A stretch of DNA of 64,000 nt from Geosmithia putterillii (GCA_900188575.1 FYEU01000299.1:682469-746468); one strand, 5' to 3'; positions 41,088 to 52,312 are shown, numbered from the stretch's first letter. Numbers and translations are program-made. Notes: generated by a model not told the origin, from the sequence alone.

Positions 41088-43901
41088 CTATCTTGCAATC
41101 AGTGTTATGTTATGATTCCTCACATTAACACCATCCATGCGCACCACAGCGCCAGTACCGTTCCAATCCTTGACGTGCAGCTTCATGGTCTCTCCTGGCC
41201 ACAATGACACATAGTTGTCCGACCATATGACAGGGTTGACATCTTTTCCCTCGGAATCGACGAGATCGAGGCGAATGAAGAGTGCCGGAACCATCGACAT
41301 ATTCTCTAGTGTCACGGTGTGCGAGGCACCACCATCGCCCTTCGCGGACACCTGCTCGGTAGCTAACAGCGCCTTTACAGACGCACTGTCCAGTCTGTCA
41401 AATAGAGACGTAAGGTCTGCATACTTGGTGACGGGCGTGTGGTACCACGTCGAGTCAGACCAGTTGAGGCGGTCAACTGTCGGCGGAATCCAGTAGACGT
41501 TACGGGACAGAACATTGTCGCCGTCTCGAAGAATTAGACGCAGAACCCTGACTTCCCTGGAATCCTTCCCCAGGCCGGGTACCTTGTCGACCCTAGACGA
41601 CGTGTTGGGTGTTGTCTTTTCCACGTTGAATTTCTTGCCGGCAATCGTCTTCCCATCAAGCCCAATGACCTCTGCTTCCACAACTCGGGCGCCAGTGCGG
41701 TCCAAGGACCGGTTGATCAGCCACACGTCGCCATTGACGTAGTTGTAGGCTACATGCTCCACGCGCGATCCCGTCTTGCTGCCAAAGTAGCTCCCAGAAG
41801 GATGGAGATACTTGTCAAACTGGGTCCAGTGCAGGCTCGGCCAGGCGCTGTTGAGCATCCAGTACACCATTCCCGTGGCGATGCGTCCGGTGCTCCACCG
41901 CGAAGCAAAGGCCTCGTGCTCGGCCCGGGTGGCCTCGTAGTCCATCATCTGCGCCTTGAGAAGATAGTCCTCCAGAGACTTAGGTTCTCCGTAACGCGCG
42001 TATAGCCCCTCATTGTATATAGCACGGTTGTAGAACTGCGAAGCATTGGTCGACATGTGATACAAATTCTTCTTCGGTTGCTTCCACAGATCCTCCATGT
42101 CGTTCTCTGTGAGGAACCTACGCAGGCTGCCAATCTCGGGCGTTCCCACACCGGAACCCAGCTCGGAGCCGAACCCGAACGCGGCACCGTACCGATCTTC
42201 CGCCGGCTCCGTGTCGTACCAGTAGTTAGGTGGTACCCAGTCGTACGGGCCTTCCATCTTCATGCCTGACGGACCGAGACGCTCAGGGTAGCCACGCTTG
42301 CTGGCAGACGCGACAATGGGAACCTGCCAGCCGGCATCGCGGAACTCATCCACGTATATGTCCGTTGCTCTGTCGTCGGGCCAGTAATCGCTTCCAACCA
42401 GGAAGGCAAGCATACTCGGGTGTGTCTGCAACATTCGGCCCTCGTGTCGTGTGGAAGCTCTTGCGTCCGCGTAGTCGGAGTCATCCCAGTAATCCGGTGG
42501 ATCGGCGGATATGTCCTCGTTGTATTTCCAAGTCTCCCCTGATGCCATCGTGATGTTAGCCATCTGGCCTTCACGTTTCACAAGAATACAGAGACGGAGT
42601 AACAAGACTTACATTTATTGCAACACTCCCACCCGGCGATTACCATAAGCCCGTGTTTGTCTGCGATCTTGTACAGCTCCGGCTGCTCGTTCTTGCCCTC
42701 GAGGCGGATTGTGTTGAGTCCCATATCGAGCATGTACTCGACAATCGCCTCGAAGTACTCAGGGTCGAAGCGCAGAAACATGTCTGCGCTGTATCCAGAA
42801 CCAATCACCTGGAAAGGGTGGCCGTTGACGCTAAATATGAGATCGTCGTCCTTGTTTACCTTGGAGGTAACGGTGCGAAGACCAAAAGTGCCGTTGACGC
42901 TGTCCGAGACACCCGCTCCGGTCGAGAGGCTCAACTCGGCCACATAGAGGGGCTGCTTCCCCCACTGCCTTGGCCACCAGAGTTTTGGGTACTCAAAAGT
43001 CTGGTTGAACTCAATGACTCTGGACTCTCCGGGCTCCAGTGTGACCTCTTCTTTCAGAACATGCTTCTTCCCATCTTCAGGCTCATGTATAAGAGCCTGG
43101 GCAGAAACGCTGATCTTCTTTTTCTCGAGATTCCGGGCTGTCGCACGTATCGACACGTGTGCAGGGTCGATGTCGACCAAAGCAGTCAGCGGGCCAAGAG
43201 ACGCCGGGCCCGTCTGTTTGATGTACACGTCCCGCCAGATCCCTGTTCCATTGTCCGGCTATATAGATGAGTGTGAGCAGTCACAGCAGAATTCTAGGGC
43301 GAGGTTTGGGTTGCTTTCATACAGGGCTCGGGTTCCAGTCAATGAATCCGAGGGCTAAATCATGGTAGTAGTTGGTCGGGTACACCTGGATGAGCAGGGC
43401 ATTGTCTTCGGCCACGAGATGGGTAATGTCGAATTCATGGCCTGCATACGAGCCCGACTGGACGCTCTTGTTGGCCACAGGCTTACCGTTAAGGTATATG
43501 TCGCCGCGCGAGGTAATTCCATGGGTTTGCAGAAAGAAGTGCTGTCCATCGCTGTGTTTGAGTCCGAACTCGCCGCGGTAGACCCAAGGCACGGAAAACT
43601 GTCCCCAATCAAACGAGTCGAGATTGTCGGAGAACCATAGCTCCTCGTCGTCGTACACGCCAATCTCGAGAAGGCAAGCCATCAACGTGCACTTCGATAT
43701 GGGTATGTGGTGCCATGTTGACATATTGACCCCGGGTTCGGATAACGATGCAACGGGTCCTTCGATGTTGGATGACGACGATATGGCCCAGCTAGGGATT
43801 GCAGCTGTTTGGCCGGAACTCGAGACGAGGACATCCCTGGCAGCAACGATTCCTACAGAGGTCGCACCTGTGACCGCGGCCACAAGCAGTCTCGGGTGCA
43901 T
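41088..43901 (-). CDS. Secreted GH2 exo-beta-D-glucosaminidase (chitosan-degrading type)
   Basis: Removes glucosamine from the non-reducing end of chitosan oligomers. Exons on the minus strand are 43901-43323, 43258-42613 and 42568-41088: 2706 nt, 901 aa, the usual length for fungal Gls93-like enzymes. The signal peptide is MHPRLLVAAVTGATSVGIVAA. Domains in order are sugar-binding GH2 N (WHHIPISKCTLMACLLEIG ... FDITHLVAEDN), Ig-like, TIM barrel and C-terminal beta domains. DWNPSPPDNGTGIWRDV appears after splicing. LEGKNEQPELYKIAD and VIAGWECCNK are GH2 barrel strands. D469 in LVGSDYWPDD and E544 in FGFGSELGSG are likely catalytic residues (acid/base segment and nucleophile). Intron 2 is only 44 bp. 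A beta-mannosidase is the main alternative, but the S-E-L-G-S-G context favours glucosaminidase. Confidence 0.88.
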
Positions 43902-44689
43902 GATTCTGGTCAACTGCAGGTGGAGGGCTGCCAGAGTTATGACGGCAGGATGAGCAGCATTGATGTTAATGTCAATGGCTGCGGGGAGGCTTTTCGTGGG
44001 ACCACCTTCCCTGTCGACGCTTTATCTGGTGCCGCCGGCTCATTAAAGAACAAAGGATTCACAGGGTAAATGAGTAATCGGGTTCTTGTCGCACTCTTCC
44101 GGGTCAACGGGGCAACGTTACGCTCAATGTCTGTCTTGTCTTAGGATCGCATTGCAGGGCGCATGTTAAGCTGTAGCTCCACTCTGGTGGTCTGTCCTCG
44201 GATCTTGGCGTCTGTCTGTCGCCTTGTTTTGCGGGTCTCGTGTCGATCGTCTGGGGAAAGTTGAAGAGCTTCGGCCGACCAGATGGGCCTGGCATTATCC
44301 GCGTGCGCGAGCCTTGAATAGGTACTCCAAGATGGACAAAAGATAGAAAAATTTTAGTAGAGTTGGAACCCAACTGTCCCTCGCTACTACTTACTGTACA
44401 TCGAGTTTCCAGCGAGTTCTCTGATACCATATTTCGTCAGCGTTTGCTCCTGCCAAATTGGTCCAGGGCACAAAAGGCAGGAACCAACGGGACGGTCCTT
44501 CCAAGAGAAGAGGGCTGCACAATTAAAAATCACTAACGTTCATTGGGGAGGTATCTTGCTCTTCATCATCATCGGGTTTTCCCATTCACTATTCGACCAT
44601 TGCTTGCTTGTCATGCCGCGTCGAACGCCACATATTTTGACGGCCGAGCCACTGCATACCGTGTGTATTGAAAGGTTCTTTTTTACCTC
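43902..44689. other. Intergenic region, no gene seen
   Basis: This is the promoter side of the GH2 gene and the 3' flank of the second aldolase. No CGG-N5-CCG site was found and no coding frame is supported. Confidence 0.5.
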
Positions 44690-45742
44690 TTAAATATTTT
44701 TGGCGCTCGCCTCGAACACAAGATCATCAAATCCCTTGGTAATCTGGTCTTCGCCTCCGGCCGCAAAGATCTCGTACTCAATGTCCGCCTGTCCTTCTCT
44801 GTACAGAACATTGGCCTCGCTCGCCATCTTGAAGTTGTACGCAGCTTCCTCGTCACTAATGTACCTCTTCTGGACACCGTTGGCCGCTGCCGCCTCGGCC
44901 TGTAGCTGGATGGCGCACGAGTTGTCGAGAAGGCCGAAGAGGAAGCCGGCCTCGGCGACGGTACGGCCGACGGTGAGCAGCCCGTGGTTCATGAGTATGG
45001 CCGCCTTGTTGTTCTTGCCCAGGGACCTGGCAATACTCTCACCCTCGTTGCCACCAAACACAATGCCCTCGTACTGGTCATAGACGGTGTGCGCGCCGTA
45101 TAGGGTGCATACATCCTGAGTCAGCATCTCGAGAGGCTTCGCAAAGATCGACCACGCCCGGCCGGCGATGGTATGTGCGTGGCAGGCCGAGTGCGCGTCT
45201 GGGCGGGCCTTGTGGATGGCCGAGTGGATCCAGAACCCCGCCGCGTTGAGCGTGCGAGTCCCCGTCGCCGGGTTCTTGTTGCCGGCCACGATGCGACCGG
45301 TTTCGATTTCGACGCAGATCATGTCCCCGACCCGCAACATGCCAAAGTGTCGGCTCAGCGGGTTCATCCACATGAACCCCGGGAACTCCGGGTCCCGCAC
45401 CGAGATGTGGCCCGACTGGCCCTCGGTAAAGCCCCGACGCGCCCACGAGCGAAATGTTGCCGTCATTTGAATCAGTTCATGACGGCGGGCCTCGCGGAAC
45501 GAGGGGAAAGTGGGGATGTCTACATGTATGTAATGCAGACACGTCAGTCAGTCGTTACTCTTTGTCATGGCATCTAGGTGGGGGAAGGGCCCAGACTCAC
45601 CCGGTAGGACGTCGCCGTGGGAAATGGCGGCGTTGGGCGTCGGCTCTTGCTCAACAGGACCATCGCCTCGGAGGGATATCAGCGTTGCCTGGTCACTTCC
45701 TTGCGCCGTGACGGTCGAGACGGAGTTCGTGGTGGAGGTCAT
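44690..45742 (-). CDS. Class II aldolase/adducin-domain protein (paralogue 2)
   Basis: Exons on the minus strand are 45742-45601 and 45519-44690: 972 nt, 323 aa. The N-terminus MTSTTNSVSTVTAQGSD is divergent and probably disordered. The splice gives DVLPD-IPTFPSFREARRHEL, leading into the fold. The zinc ligands are kept: HAH in CHAHTIAGRAW and His in LMNHGLLTVG. GHISVRDPEFP and NPLSRHFGMLR align with paralogue 1 at 29178-30107. It shares a 564-bp divergent promoter with the lyase-deacylase fusion at 46307, so the two may act in one pathway. The product of the reaction is unknown. Confidence 0.88.
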
Positions 45743-46306
45743 GGTAGCTGTCTATGTTGCCTTGGTCTTTTATTCTTCTGTGTCATACAATGTTGAAGCT
45801 GGAAGAACGGTGGCCCAACGAGAGTTGGTACTATTTGTAAAGGTGCGTAATTGTCATCCCCGTGTATCCTAACTGGCAATGTTTCCCGGCATGGTGGAGT
45901 GAACCCCGCAATACGCCTTCTGATAACACTGAACATACGAATCTCAGAAGATATGGGCTTCTGTTACGATAGAATTCTATTGGCTCCATATTATATGTGC
46001 TCGGCCAAGTCCTAGTGTCATTAAGCCAAGTACAAATGACTAGCTGGTCCCCAGTTTCAACGTTTTTTTGCCGGGATTTCGCGTGTCAGCCATGTACATC
46101 ATGATGCTGCCCCCTCCAAAGACATACGCCTTCCACTTGTGAGCAGAAGGCGTGAGCCAAACTCCACACTTCTGCGCGGATTTCTCTTTTTAAAACTCCG
46201 GATGTCTGCCGCTGACTGGAGAAGATGACTCCCGTCGTGTTCTCTTTCCCTACAGCTACGCCTTCCTTTTTGGACTGAAGCAAGCTCTCAACAACAAACA
46301 GCCAAC
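45743..46306. other. Divergent promoter of aldolase paralogue 2 and the lyase-deacylase fusion
   Basis: A 564-bp gap. It contains CCGGATGTCTGCCG near 46198 (CGG-N7-CCG) but not the N5 form. No coding frame is supported. Confidence 0.5.
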
Positions 46307-48559
46307 ATGTCCAGCAACCGTCGCGCAGTGTTCCACAACGGCGATGCGGCGTCATGGCGGGCTCCTGCCGTGTCCAACATGGACCTGATTGACCAGTTCC
46401 ACAAGCGCCTGCCCAACTACGAGCCCACCCCGCTCATCAGTCTCGATGCCGTGGCCAAGGAGCTCGGCGTCGGCGCCGTCCATGTCAAGAGCGAGGTCAA
46501 CCGCTTTGGTCTCCCAGCCTTCAAGATCCTCGGTGCCTCATGGGCTTCGTTCCGATCTGTTGCGGAGAAGCTGGGCCTGCCCCTCAGCTCCGACATCGAG
46601 ACGGTGAAGAAGGCGGCTGCATCGCGCAGCCTGAAGCTGTACTGCGCCACCGAAGGCAATCATGGCAGGGCGGTCGCGCGGATGGCCAGCATCCTGGAGA
46701 TTGCTGCCGATGTCCACGTCCCCCACCACATGCACCCCTCGACAATCGAGCTGATTGGCTCCGAGGGCGCCACCGTCGTTGTCTCGGAGGGAGACTACGA
46801 CGACGCCGTGTCCGAGGCCACGGAGGCGTCCAAGAACGACAACGGGATCCTAGTCCAGGACTACGCCTACGGCGACTACACGCAGGTCCCTCAGTGGATC
46901 GTTGACGGTTACCTCACCATGATGCGCGAGGTGGACGGCCAGCTGGGCGAGACCCGTGCCGACCTGGTGGTCGCTCCTGTGGGTGTCGGTTCCTTTGCTC
47001 AGGCCGTCGTCTCCTACTTCAAGCAGCCCGACCAAACATCCTCGGTCCTCACAGTTGAGCCCGACACGGCGGCGTGCCTCTGGAAGAGCCTCAAGAGCGG
47101 CAAGTTCACCGCGGTTCCGACAACACCCACCATCATGGCCGGCCTCAACTGTGGTGCCCCGTCTAGCATCGCATGGGACCTGCTCAAGAAGGGCGTGTCT
47201 GCCAGTGCGACCGTCTCGGACTACGAGGCCCACGAGGCTGCACTTTACCTCCAGAGTCAGGGCGTTCCAGGAGGCCCTTGTGGCTCCTCTACCCTGGCTG
47301 CGCTCCGCCGCCTGACTGCTGCAGACAAGGCAGCTTTGAAGCTGGGCGATAAGTCCACAGTCGTCATCTTCTGCACCGAGGGCGCAAGGGATTACGAAGT
47401 CCCCTACGATGTTTCGAGCGACGACCCGGTGACTCTGACACAGACCCTGGTCCAGATCGACTCGTCCAACCCTAGCCTTGGCTCTTCTCCGGGCCCTGGT
47501 GAGACCAAGATCGCCGAGTACGTCTCCGCTTGGCTGGAGCACCGTGACCTCGAGGTCCACTGGATCGAGCCTACCAAGGGCCGTCCGTCTGTCGTGGGTG
47601 TCGCTCGCGGAAGCGGCGGCGGCAAGTCTCTCATGTTCAACGGACATATCGACACTGTTACCCTCCAGGGCTACGACGGCGACCCTCTCAGCGGCAAGAT
47701 TGTCGACGGCAAGCTCTACGGTCGTGGGGCAGCGGATATGAAGTCCGGAGTAGCTGCGACGCTGATCGCCCTAGCCTCGGCCAAGACGCTTGGGTTGCGC
47801 GGCGATGTAATCTTCACAGGCGTTGCGGACGAAGAGCTCAACAGCATCGGAACCGAGGACGTTCTCCGCGCTGGCTGGCGGGCCGATGCCGCGGTCGTCA
47901 CCGAGCCGACTGACCTCGACATCATTCATGCTCACAAGGGCTTTGTATGGCTCGACGTGACCATCCATGGGCTTGCTGCCCACGGTTCGCTTGCTGGCGT
48001 TGGGATCGACGCCATCATCAACGCGGGGTACTTCCTTACAGAGCTGGGTGCCTACGAGAAGAAGCTCCGGGACGGTCCCGCCGATCCCACCCTGGGCACC
48101 GGCACGGTCCACGCCTCCATCATCAAGGGCGGCGAGGAAGTCTCGTCGTACCCAGCAAAGTGCGTCATCTCTATCGAGCGCCGCACCGTCCCCGGTGAGA
48201 CGGATGAGATTGTAGTGCAACAAATTCAGGATCTTCTGGACAAGGTCGCCAAGGATCACCCCAACTTCAAGGGCGACGTCAAGCTGACATTCACTCGCCC
48301 CTCCCACATGACGCCCAAGGACAGCCCGTTTGTCAAGATTGTCGAGAGGTGCGTGGGTAAGGAGCTCAATAAGGAGCCTACGGTGTGCGGGGCGGCATAC
48401 TGGACTGACTGCGCTCTCCTGTCGGCCGAGGGCATCGTCCCGGTGCTTTGGGGGCCGATCGGCGTTGGACTACACGGTAAGGAAGAGTACGCGGAAGTGG
48501 GGTCTATCAAGAACGTCGCGACGGCATTGACGGACGTTGCACGCGAGTTCTGCGCCTAA
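46307..48559 (+). CDS. Bifunctional fusion: diaminopropionate ammonia-lyase-like domain + M20 deacylase
   Basis: Single exon, 750 aa. Residues about 25-385 are a fold-type II PLP enzyme of the diaminopropionate ammonia-lyase (YgeX) group: PLP Lys73 in FGLPAFKILGA, ATEGNHGRAVA, the phosphate-binding loop PVGVGSFAQ, and NCGAPSSIAWDLLKKG. Residues about 390-750 are an M20 metallopeptidase/deacylase (ArgE/DapE/YgeY-like) with all metal positions visible: H-x-D in FNGHIDTV, Asp in GRGAADMKSG, Glu-Glu in ADEELNSIG, TEPTDLDI, and a terminal His in GVGLHGKEEY. Both halves look active. In E. coli, ygeX and ygeY are neighbouring genes, so the fusion links functions already linked in bacteria. A likely role is deacylation of an N-acyl-diamino acid followed by ammonia elimination. 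The substrate is inference. The lack of introns would fit, but does not prove, transfer from bacteria. Confidence 0.9.
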   Translation: MSSNRRAVFHNGDAASWRAPAVSNMDLIDQFHKRLPNYEPTPLISLDAVAKELGVGAVHVKSEVNRFGLPAFKILGASWASFRSVAEKLGLPLSSDIETVKKAAASRSLKLYCATEGNHGRAVARMASILEIAADVHVPHHMHPSTIELIGSEGATVVVSEGDYDDAVSEATEASKNDNGILVQDYAYGDYTQVPQWIVDGYLTMMREVDGQLGETRADLVVAPVGVGSFAQAVVSYFKQPDQTSSVLTVEPDTAACLWKSLKSGKFTAVPTTPTIMAGLNCGAPSSIAWDLLKKGVSASATVSDYEAHEAALYLQSQGVPGGPCGSSTLAALRRLTAADKAALKLGDKSTVVIFCTEGARDYEVPYDVSSDDPVTLTQTLVQIDSSNPSLGSSPGPGETKIAEYVSAWLEHRDLEVHWIEPTKGRPSVVGVARGSGGGKSLMFNGHIDTVTLQGYDGDPLSGKIVDGKLYGRGAADMKSGVAATLIALASAKTLGLRGDVIFTGVADEELNSIGTEDVLRAGWRADAAVVTEPTDLDIIHAHKGFVWLDVTIHGLAAHGSLAGVGIDAIINAGYFLTELGAYEKKLRDGPADPTLGTGTVHASIIKGGEEVSSYPAKCVISIERRTVPGETDEIVVQQIQDLLDKVAKDHPNFKGDVKLTFTRPSHMTPKDSPFVKIVERCVGKELNKEPTVCGAAYWTDCALLSAEGIVPVLWGPIGVGLHGKEEYAEVGSIKNVATALTDVAREFCA

Positions 48560-49048
48560 ATAACATGACAAAAGAATAGAGCATTAGCATATACATACAT
48601 ATTTTCCCTTTGAAATTCCATACGAAGAGAACCCATGAGTGAACCAAAGTACATGTTACCGGGTGTCAGCAAAATCCGTGCAATCCGGCATAGAATCCGG
48701 GCGAGAGCGGGGCGGGGCGGGGCACTCATGTTCTTGGAGGGCGCACTAAGACCCGTGCCGTTGAGTGCTTGAGTCAGAACGGCCAAGAACACCGTCGACA
48801 TCAACATTCGACATTTACACGCAACGTCATCAAATCTTCAATCCCACGCGAAACATGACCAGGGTATTAGTATTGCCGACTGCTGTTCAGAAAGTCCGTG
48901 TATAAACGGTCGTCCGAGTGGGCCTAGTGCTTGTCCCAGGTTAAAGGGTCCCACGGCGACTTCACTTGTCGATCACCAAAAACTTCAAGTCACATTGCGC
49001 GCCCTCCGGCCTTAGCAAGCGCCAACGCGCATACATACGCCACTCACC
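48560..49048. other. Intergenic region, no gene seen
   Basis: It contains a G-rich GGGGCGGGGCGGGGC tract near 48708-48722 and the promoter of the homeodomain gene. No coding frame is supported. Confidence 0.5.
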
Positions 49049-50966
49049 ATGGAGAATTCAACCCTGGATGATACGCTATTTCCGGGGGACGATCAGGGTG
49101 ACTTATCCTTATCGTTCTCCCTGGAAGATATAGACTCCGCCACGCATCTACCGTGGAGCTCACCTGTCGGACAGGATCATGTCTCAGGCGATGACGTCGG
49201 CCGACAACCGCAACAATCAGATTTCACTGATGAAGAGGTGGATTGGAACATGGCCATCCAGCAGGTTGAGGCGGGTTTCACAGTCACAGGCGACATGTCA
49301 CAGAGCCATCTTCAGAGGAACTCGCCTACCCAACATATTCATTCGCCGAACCCTACTGGCTTTGGCATAAGCCAGCAGCAGCAGCAGCAGCAAGCGTCGG
49401 ACTCTGCTGATGCCAATCCCTCAACTCTTACGGAAATCGACGAGTTCTTCCTCAGAAGCGGGGCATTCCGTCCGCCCAAGCCATGCGCATATTGTGCCCG
49501 TCGACGATATCAGTGTACGTACATATCGACAGATGCATGTCCCCCCTTGCCAAATGTCATGATGCTGACGATACTTCAAATGTGCAGGCCTCATCCTGCA
49601 GACCACAACCGCCAACCCAAACCCCACCAAGTCATGCTCCAGCTGCGTTGCTCTGTTCCGCGAATGCAGCTTCTCCGGGTGCGGCAAGCGACAGCCCTCG
49701 ACGTTCGAGTCTGCCATGCCTGTCGTGGGAGGTCTCCACGGGGTCAACGAGAACGAGGATGGCGTTCAAGACATGACGACAGATCCTCATCACCAACAGC
49801 CGCAGCCGCTGTCAACCCTCTCCGAGAAGCGTGCATCCACCCGATCCGTGCGCAAGACGCGCGCCCTGAAGCTATGGTTCTTCAACCACATTGACAGCCC
49901 GTACCCATCCGAGGAGGAGAAGGAGTCCCTATCGCGGGAGTCGGGCCTGAGCCGGTCCCAGGTGGCCAACTGGTTCTCCAACTGCCGGCGGCGGCAGCGC
50001 GCGTCTGCCAGGACTGCTTCATCTGGTCGTGCGCAGCAGCAGCAGCGCCGCCAGGTGCGGGACGGGGTCGGGGCCGGGTCGCCATGGCCGCAAGAGCTGT
50101 CGGGCATGTCCCCGCTGGAGAGGTGGACGGACTCGCCCCCCGAGGAGGAGGGTGCGTCGGTCACGGCCATACACCACGCGCTGTCTGTGCATGGTAGCTC
50201 TGGGGGCAGTCTACAGGATGAGGTCGGGTCGTATGAGCACCCCGCTCACTCGTCTCTCAGTGACGACTCTTTGTGGCAGTCTGCCTTGACGGATGGGTCA
50301 TCGCAGTCGGCATCGTCGTGCTACTCTGCGCAGTCTACACAGTCTACCGGGAATTCGCCCCTGGCTTTCAACAGCTCAGGAGGACATCGTCGACCGTCCA
50401 GGAACAGACATAGATCCAGCAGCTTGCGAGCAAGAGGGAGAGGTAGTGCTTCCACGACCGTGGCATCATTCCAATGCACATTCTGTCGCCAGGAATTCGC
50501 CAAAAAGTATGACTGGCTTCGGCATGAGCGGTCGGTCCACATGCCGGGCCTCGAGTCGTGGGTCTGCGGTGTGCCTCTACCACCTCAGCAGTCGCATCTC
50601 GTCTGGCAGGTGAGCGAGGATAGTCCGCGGTGTGTATTTTGCGGGGAGGAGTCGCCGGAGCCGGGACACGTGGAGTCACATGAGTTTGCCTCGTGCGCGG
50701 AGCGGGCGGTATCGGAGCGCAAGTTTGCGCGCAAGGACCATCTATGGCAGCATCTGCGTAAGTTCCATGGCTGCAGGAAGTGGAGCGGGTGGCAGCCGGA
50801 TCTGGGTCTTCTGCGGCACCAACACACGGCTGTCCGTAGTAGATGTGGCTTCTGCGGGTGTGTCTTGCAGACATGGGATGAGAGGGCTGATCATCTTACG
50901 GAGCATTATAAGTCTGGATCAACGATGAAGGAGTGGACGGAAGATTCACCTGGAATACTACAATAA
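49049..50966 (+). CDS. Homeodomain + C2H2 zinc-finger transcription factor
   Basis: Nuclear regulator, 614 aa; exons 49049-49514 and 49588-50966 (1845 nt). The N-terminus is acidic, with a Q7 tract (about residue 110). A cysteine-rich module spans the splice: CAYCARRRYQC then CSSCVALFRECSFSGC. It resembles a Zn2Cys6 cluster with a stretched middle loop. A TALE/KN-type homeodomain follows: LKLWFFNHIDSPYPSEEEK and SRSQVANWFSNCRRR, with the recognition-helix W-F-x-N intact. A Ser-rich linker precedes C2H2-like fingers: FQCTFCRQEFAKKYDWLRH, CVFCGEESPEPGHVESH, and FARKDHLWQHLRKFHG. The combination of homeobox and C2H2 occurs in filamentous fungi. No targets are predictable. A frame start at 49716 is internal. 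Confidence 0.9.
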
Positions 50967-51247
50967 GACATACATAACATGTACACAGGCAATGCATACG
51001 TACTTCTTGAGCCATGTATTATATTCATGGGATGGGCTACAGTTCTCATGCATGTATATGAAAGAGTGGCTGAAATTTCATGAATTGGATCGTATGTATA
51101 TAACAAATGTATGAAGAGATATAAAGAGATATGAAGAGCGAAAAGAAAGAGAGTAAGAAAGAGTTGAAGGGAAAGAAAGAAGGGACCAGTCAAGCCCAGG
51201 TGGCCAGTCAAGCTAGAGGTGATCCCCGACACGCTCCAGTCTCAAGC

Positions 51248-52312
51248 TTAGTTGGTAGAGGAGCGCCAGTCACGGATGCTCGTGTACTGGGGAGCGCCAT
51301 CACGACGGTGGAGAGCAGTACCGTTGTTGTGGAGGGAGTGAGAGTCGAGGTCGAAGCAGGTGGAGGAGGCGCCCTGGCTGCCGCAGAGGTCGAAGAGGGT
51401 CTTGGAGCCCATGTCGCAGAAGAGGCCCTCGGCGGTGTGGACAAAGTCGGGGCCAACCGAGGTGTCAGACTCGCAGAGCTCCTTGGCGGAGTGGCCGTTG
51501 CCGTCGGACAGGACGAGCTGGGAGGCGGTCCAGGCGGCACGACGACGGCTCTTGGACTTGGCGGCGCGCGACTCGGCAATGGTCGACTTCTTCTCCTTCC
51601 TGGTCCAGAAGGTGACGGTGCTGGGGTCGGACTCGTCGCGGATGCCAAAGTCGACGCCGTTGCAGAAGGTGTTGGGGTCGGTGTTGCTGTCGTCGAACTC
51701 GGTGCCCGAGAAGGACGGCCAGTAGACCTGGAAGCCGGTCTTGGGCTGGTCGCCGTTGCCGTCGATCCAGAAGCAGGCGGGCTGGTAGTCTGACTGGTCC
51801 GAGGGGAACATGCCGCTGTAGTACCAGGTGGCGCCGCACTGCTTGCCAAAGTCGCCGCTGACGGCGTACTCGTTGCCGCCGCGCTCGTCGCTGAAGGTGG
51901 TGGTCACCCACGCGATGCAGATGGCGTCGTCGTTGGCCGAGAAGAGCGTGTACACGCCCTGGTTCTCGTGCTCAACCTCGACGGTGCCCACGTTGCCGTC
52001 GCTCACAGTCCCAGGGTCGGCCACCATGCCGACAAAGTCGGTGTACTCGTTCCAGACGCGGCTGTCAAGGACAAGTCATGTTAGTCTCTTCCGTTCAGAA
52101 GATGGGGGGTTTCTAGGCTTGTGTTTGTGTCTATGTATGTTGACGTACACATCAGGAAGATCACCTCCAGCGTTGTCAGTGCCACCGTTGGCACCATCAA
52201 GGGCAACAGCGAGCTTGATGGTCGAGCCAGGGCCCTTGTCAGTGGAGAAGTTGTCGATGCCAAACTGGACAATGCCCAGGATGCCAGAGATGATGCCAAT
52301 CGCTTCAGCCAT
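51248..52312 (-). CDS. Protein of unknown function, fungal-specific
   Basis: Exons on the minus strand are 52312-52149 and 52061-51248: 978 nt, 325 aa. The splice gives DLPDV-RVWNEYTDFVGMV. The N-terminus MAEAIGIISGILGIVQFGID is hydrophobic and amphipathic, without a clear signal cleavage site; similar starts occur on fungal proteins of the NLR/HET type and on small orphan proteins. The centre has aromatic and acidic strands with paired Cys (ICIAWVTTTFSD, QCGATWYYSGMF, QPACFWIDGNGDQ), suggesting a beta-rich domain. A basic stretch KSKSRRRAAW follows, then a Cys-containing tail (LFCDMGSKTLFDLCGSQG). I do not recognise the function. The clean splice and unbroken GC-rich frame support a real gene. 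Confidence 0.75.

Noticed and set aside
15717..48559. Classical secondary-metabolite cluster
   Set aside because: P450s, SDRs and Zn2Cys6 regulators are present, but no PKS, NRPS, terpene synthase or prenyltransferase core enzyme; a catabolic reading fits better.
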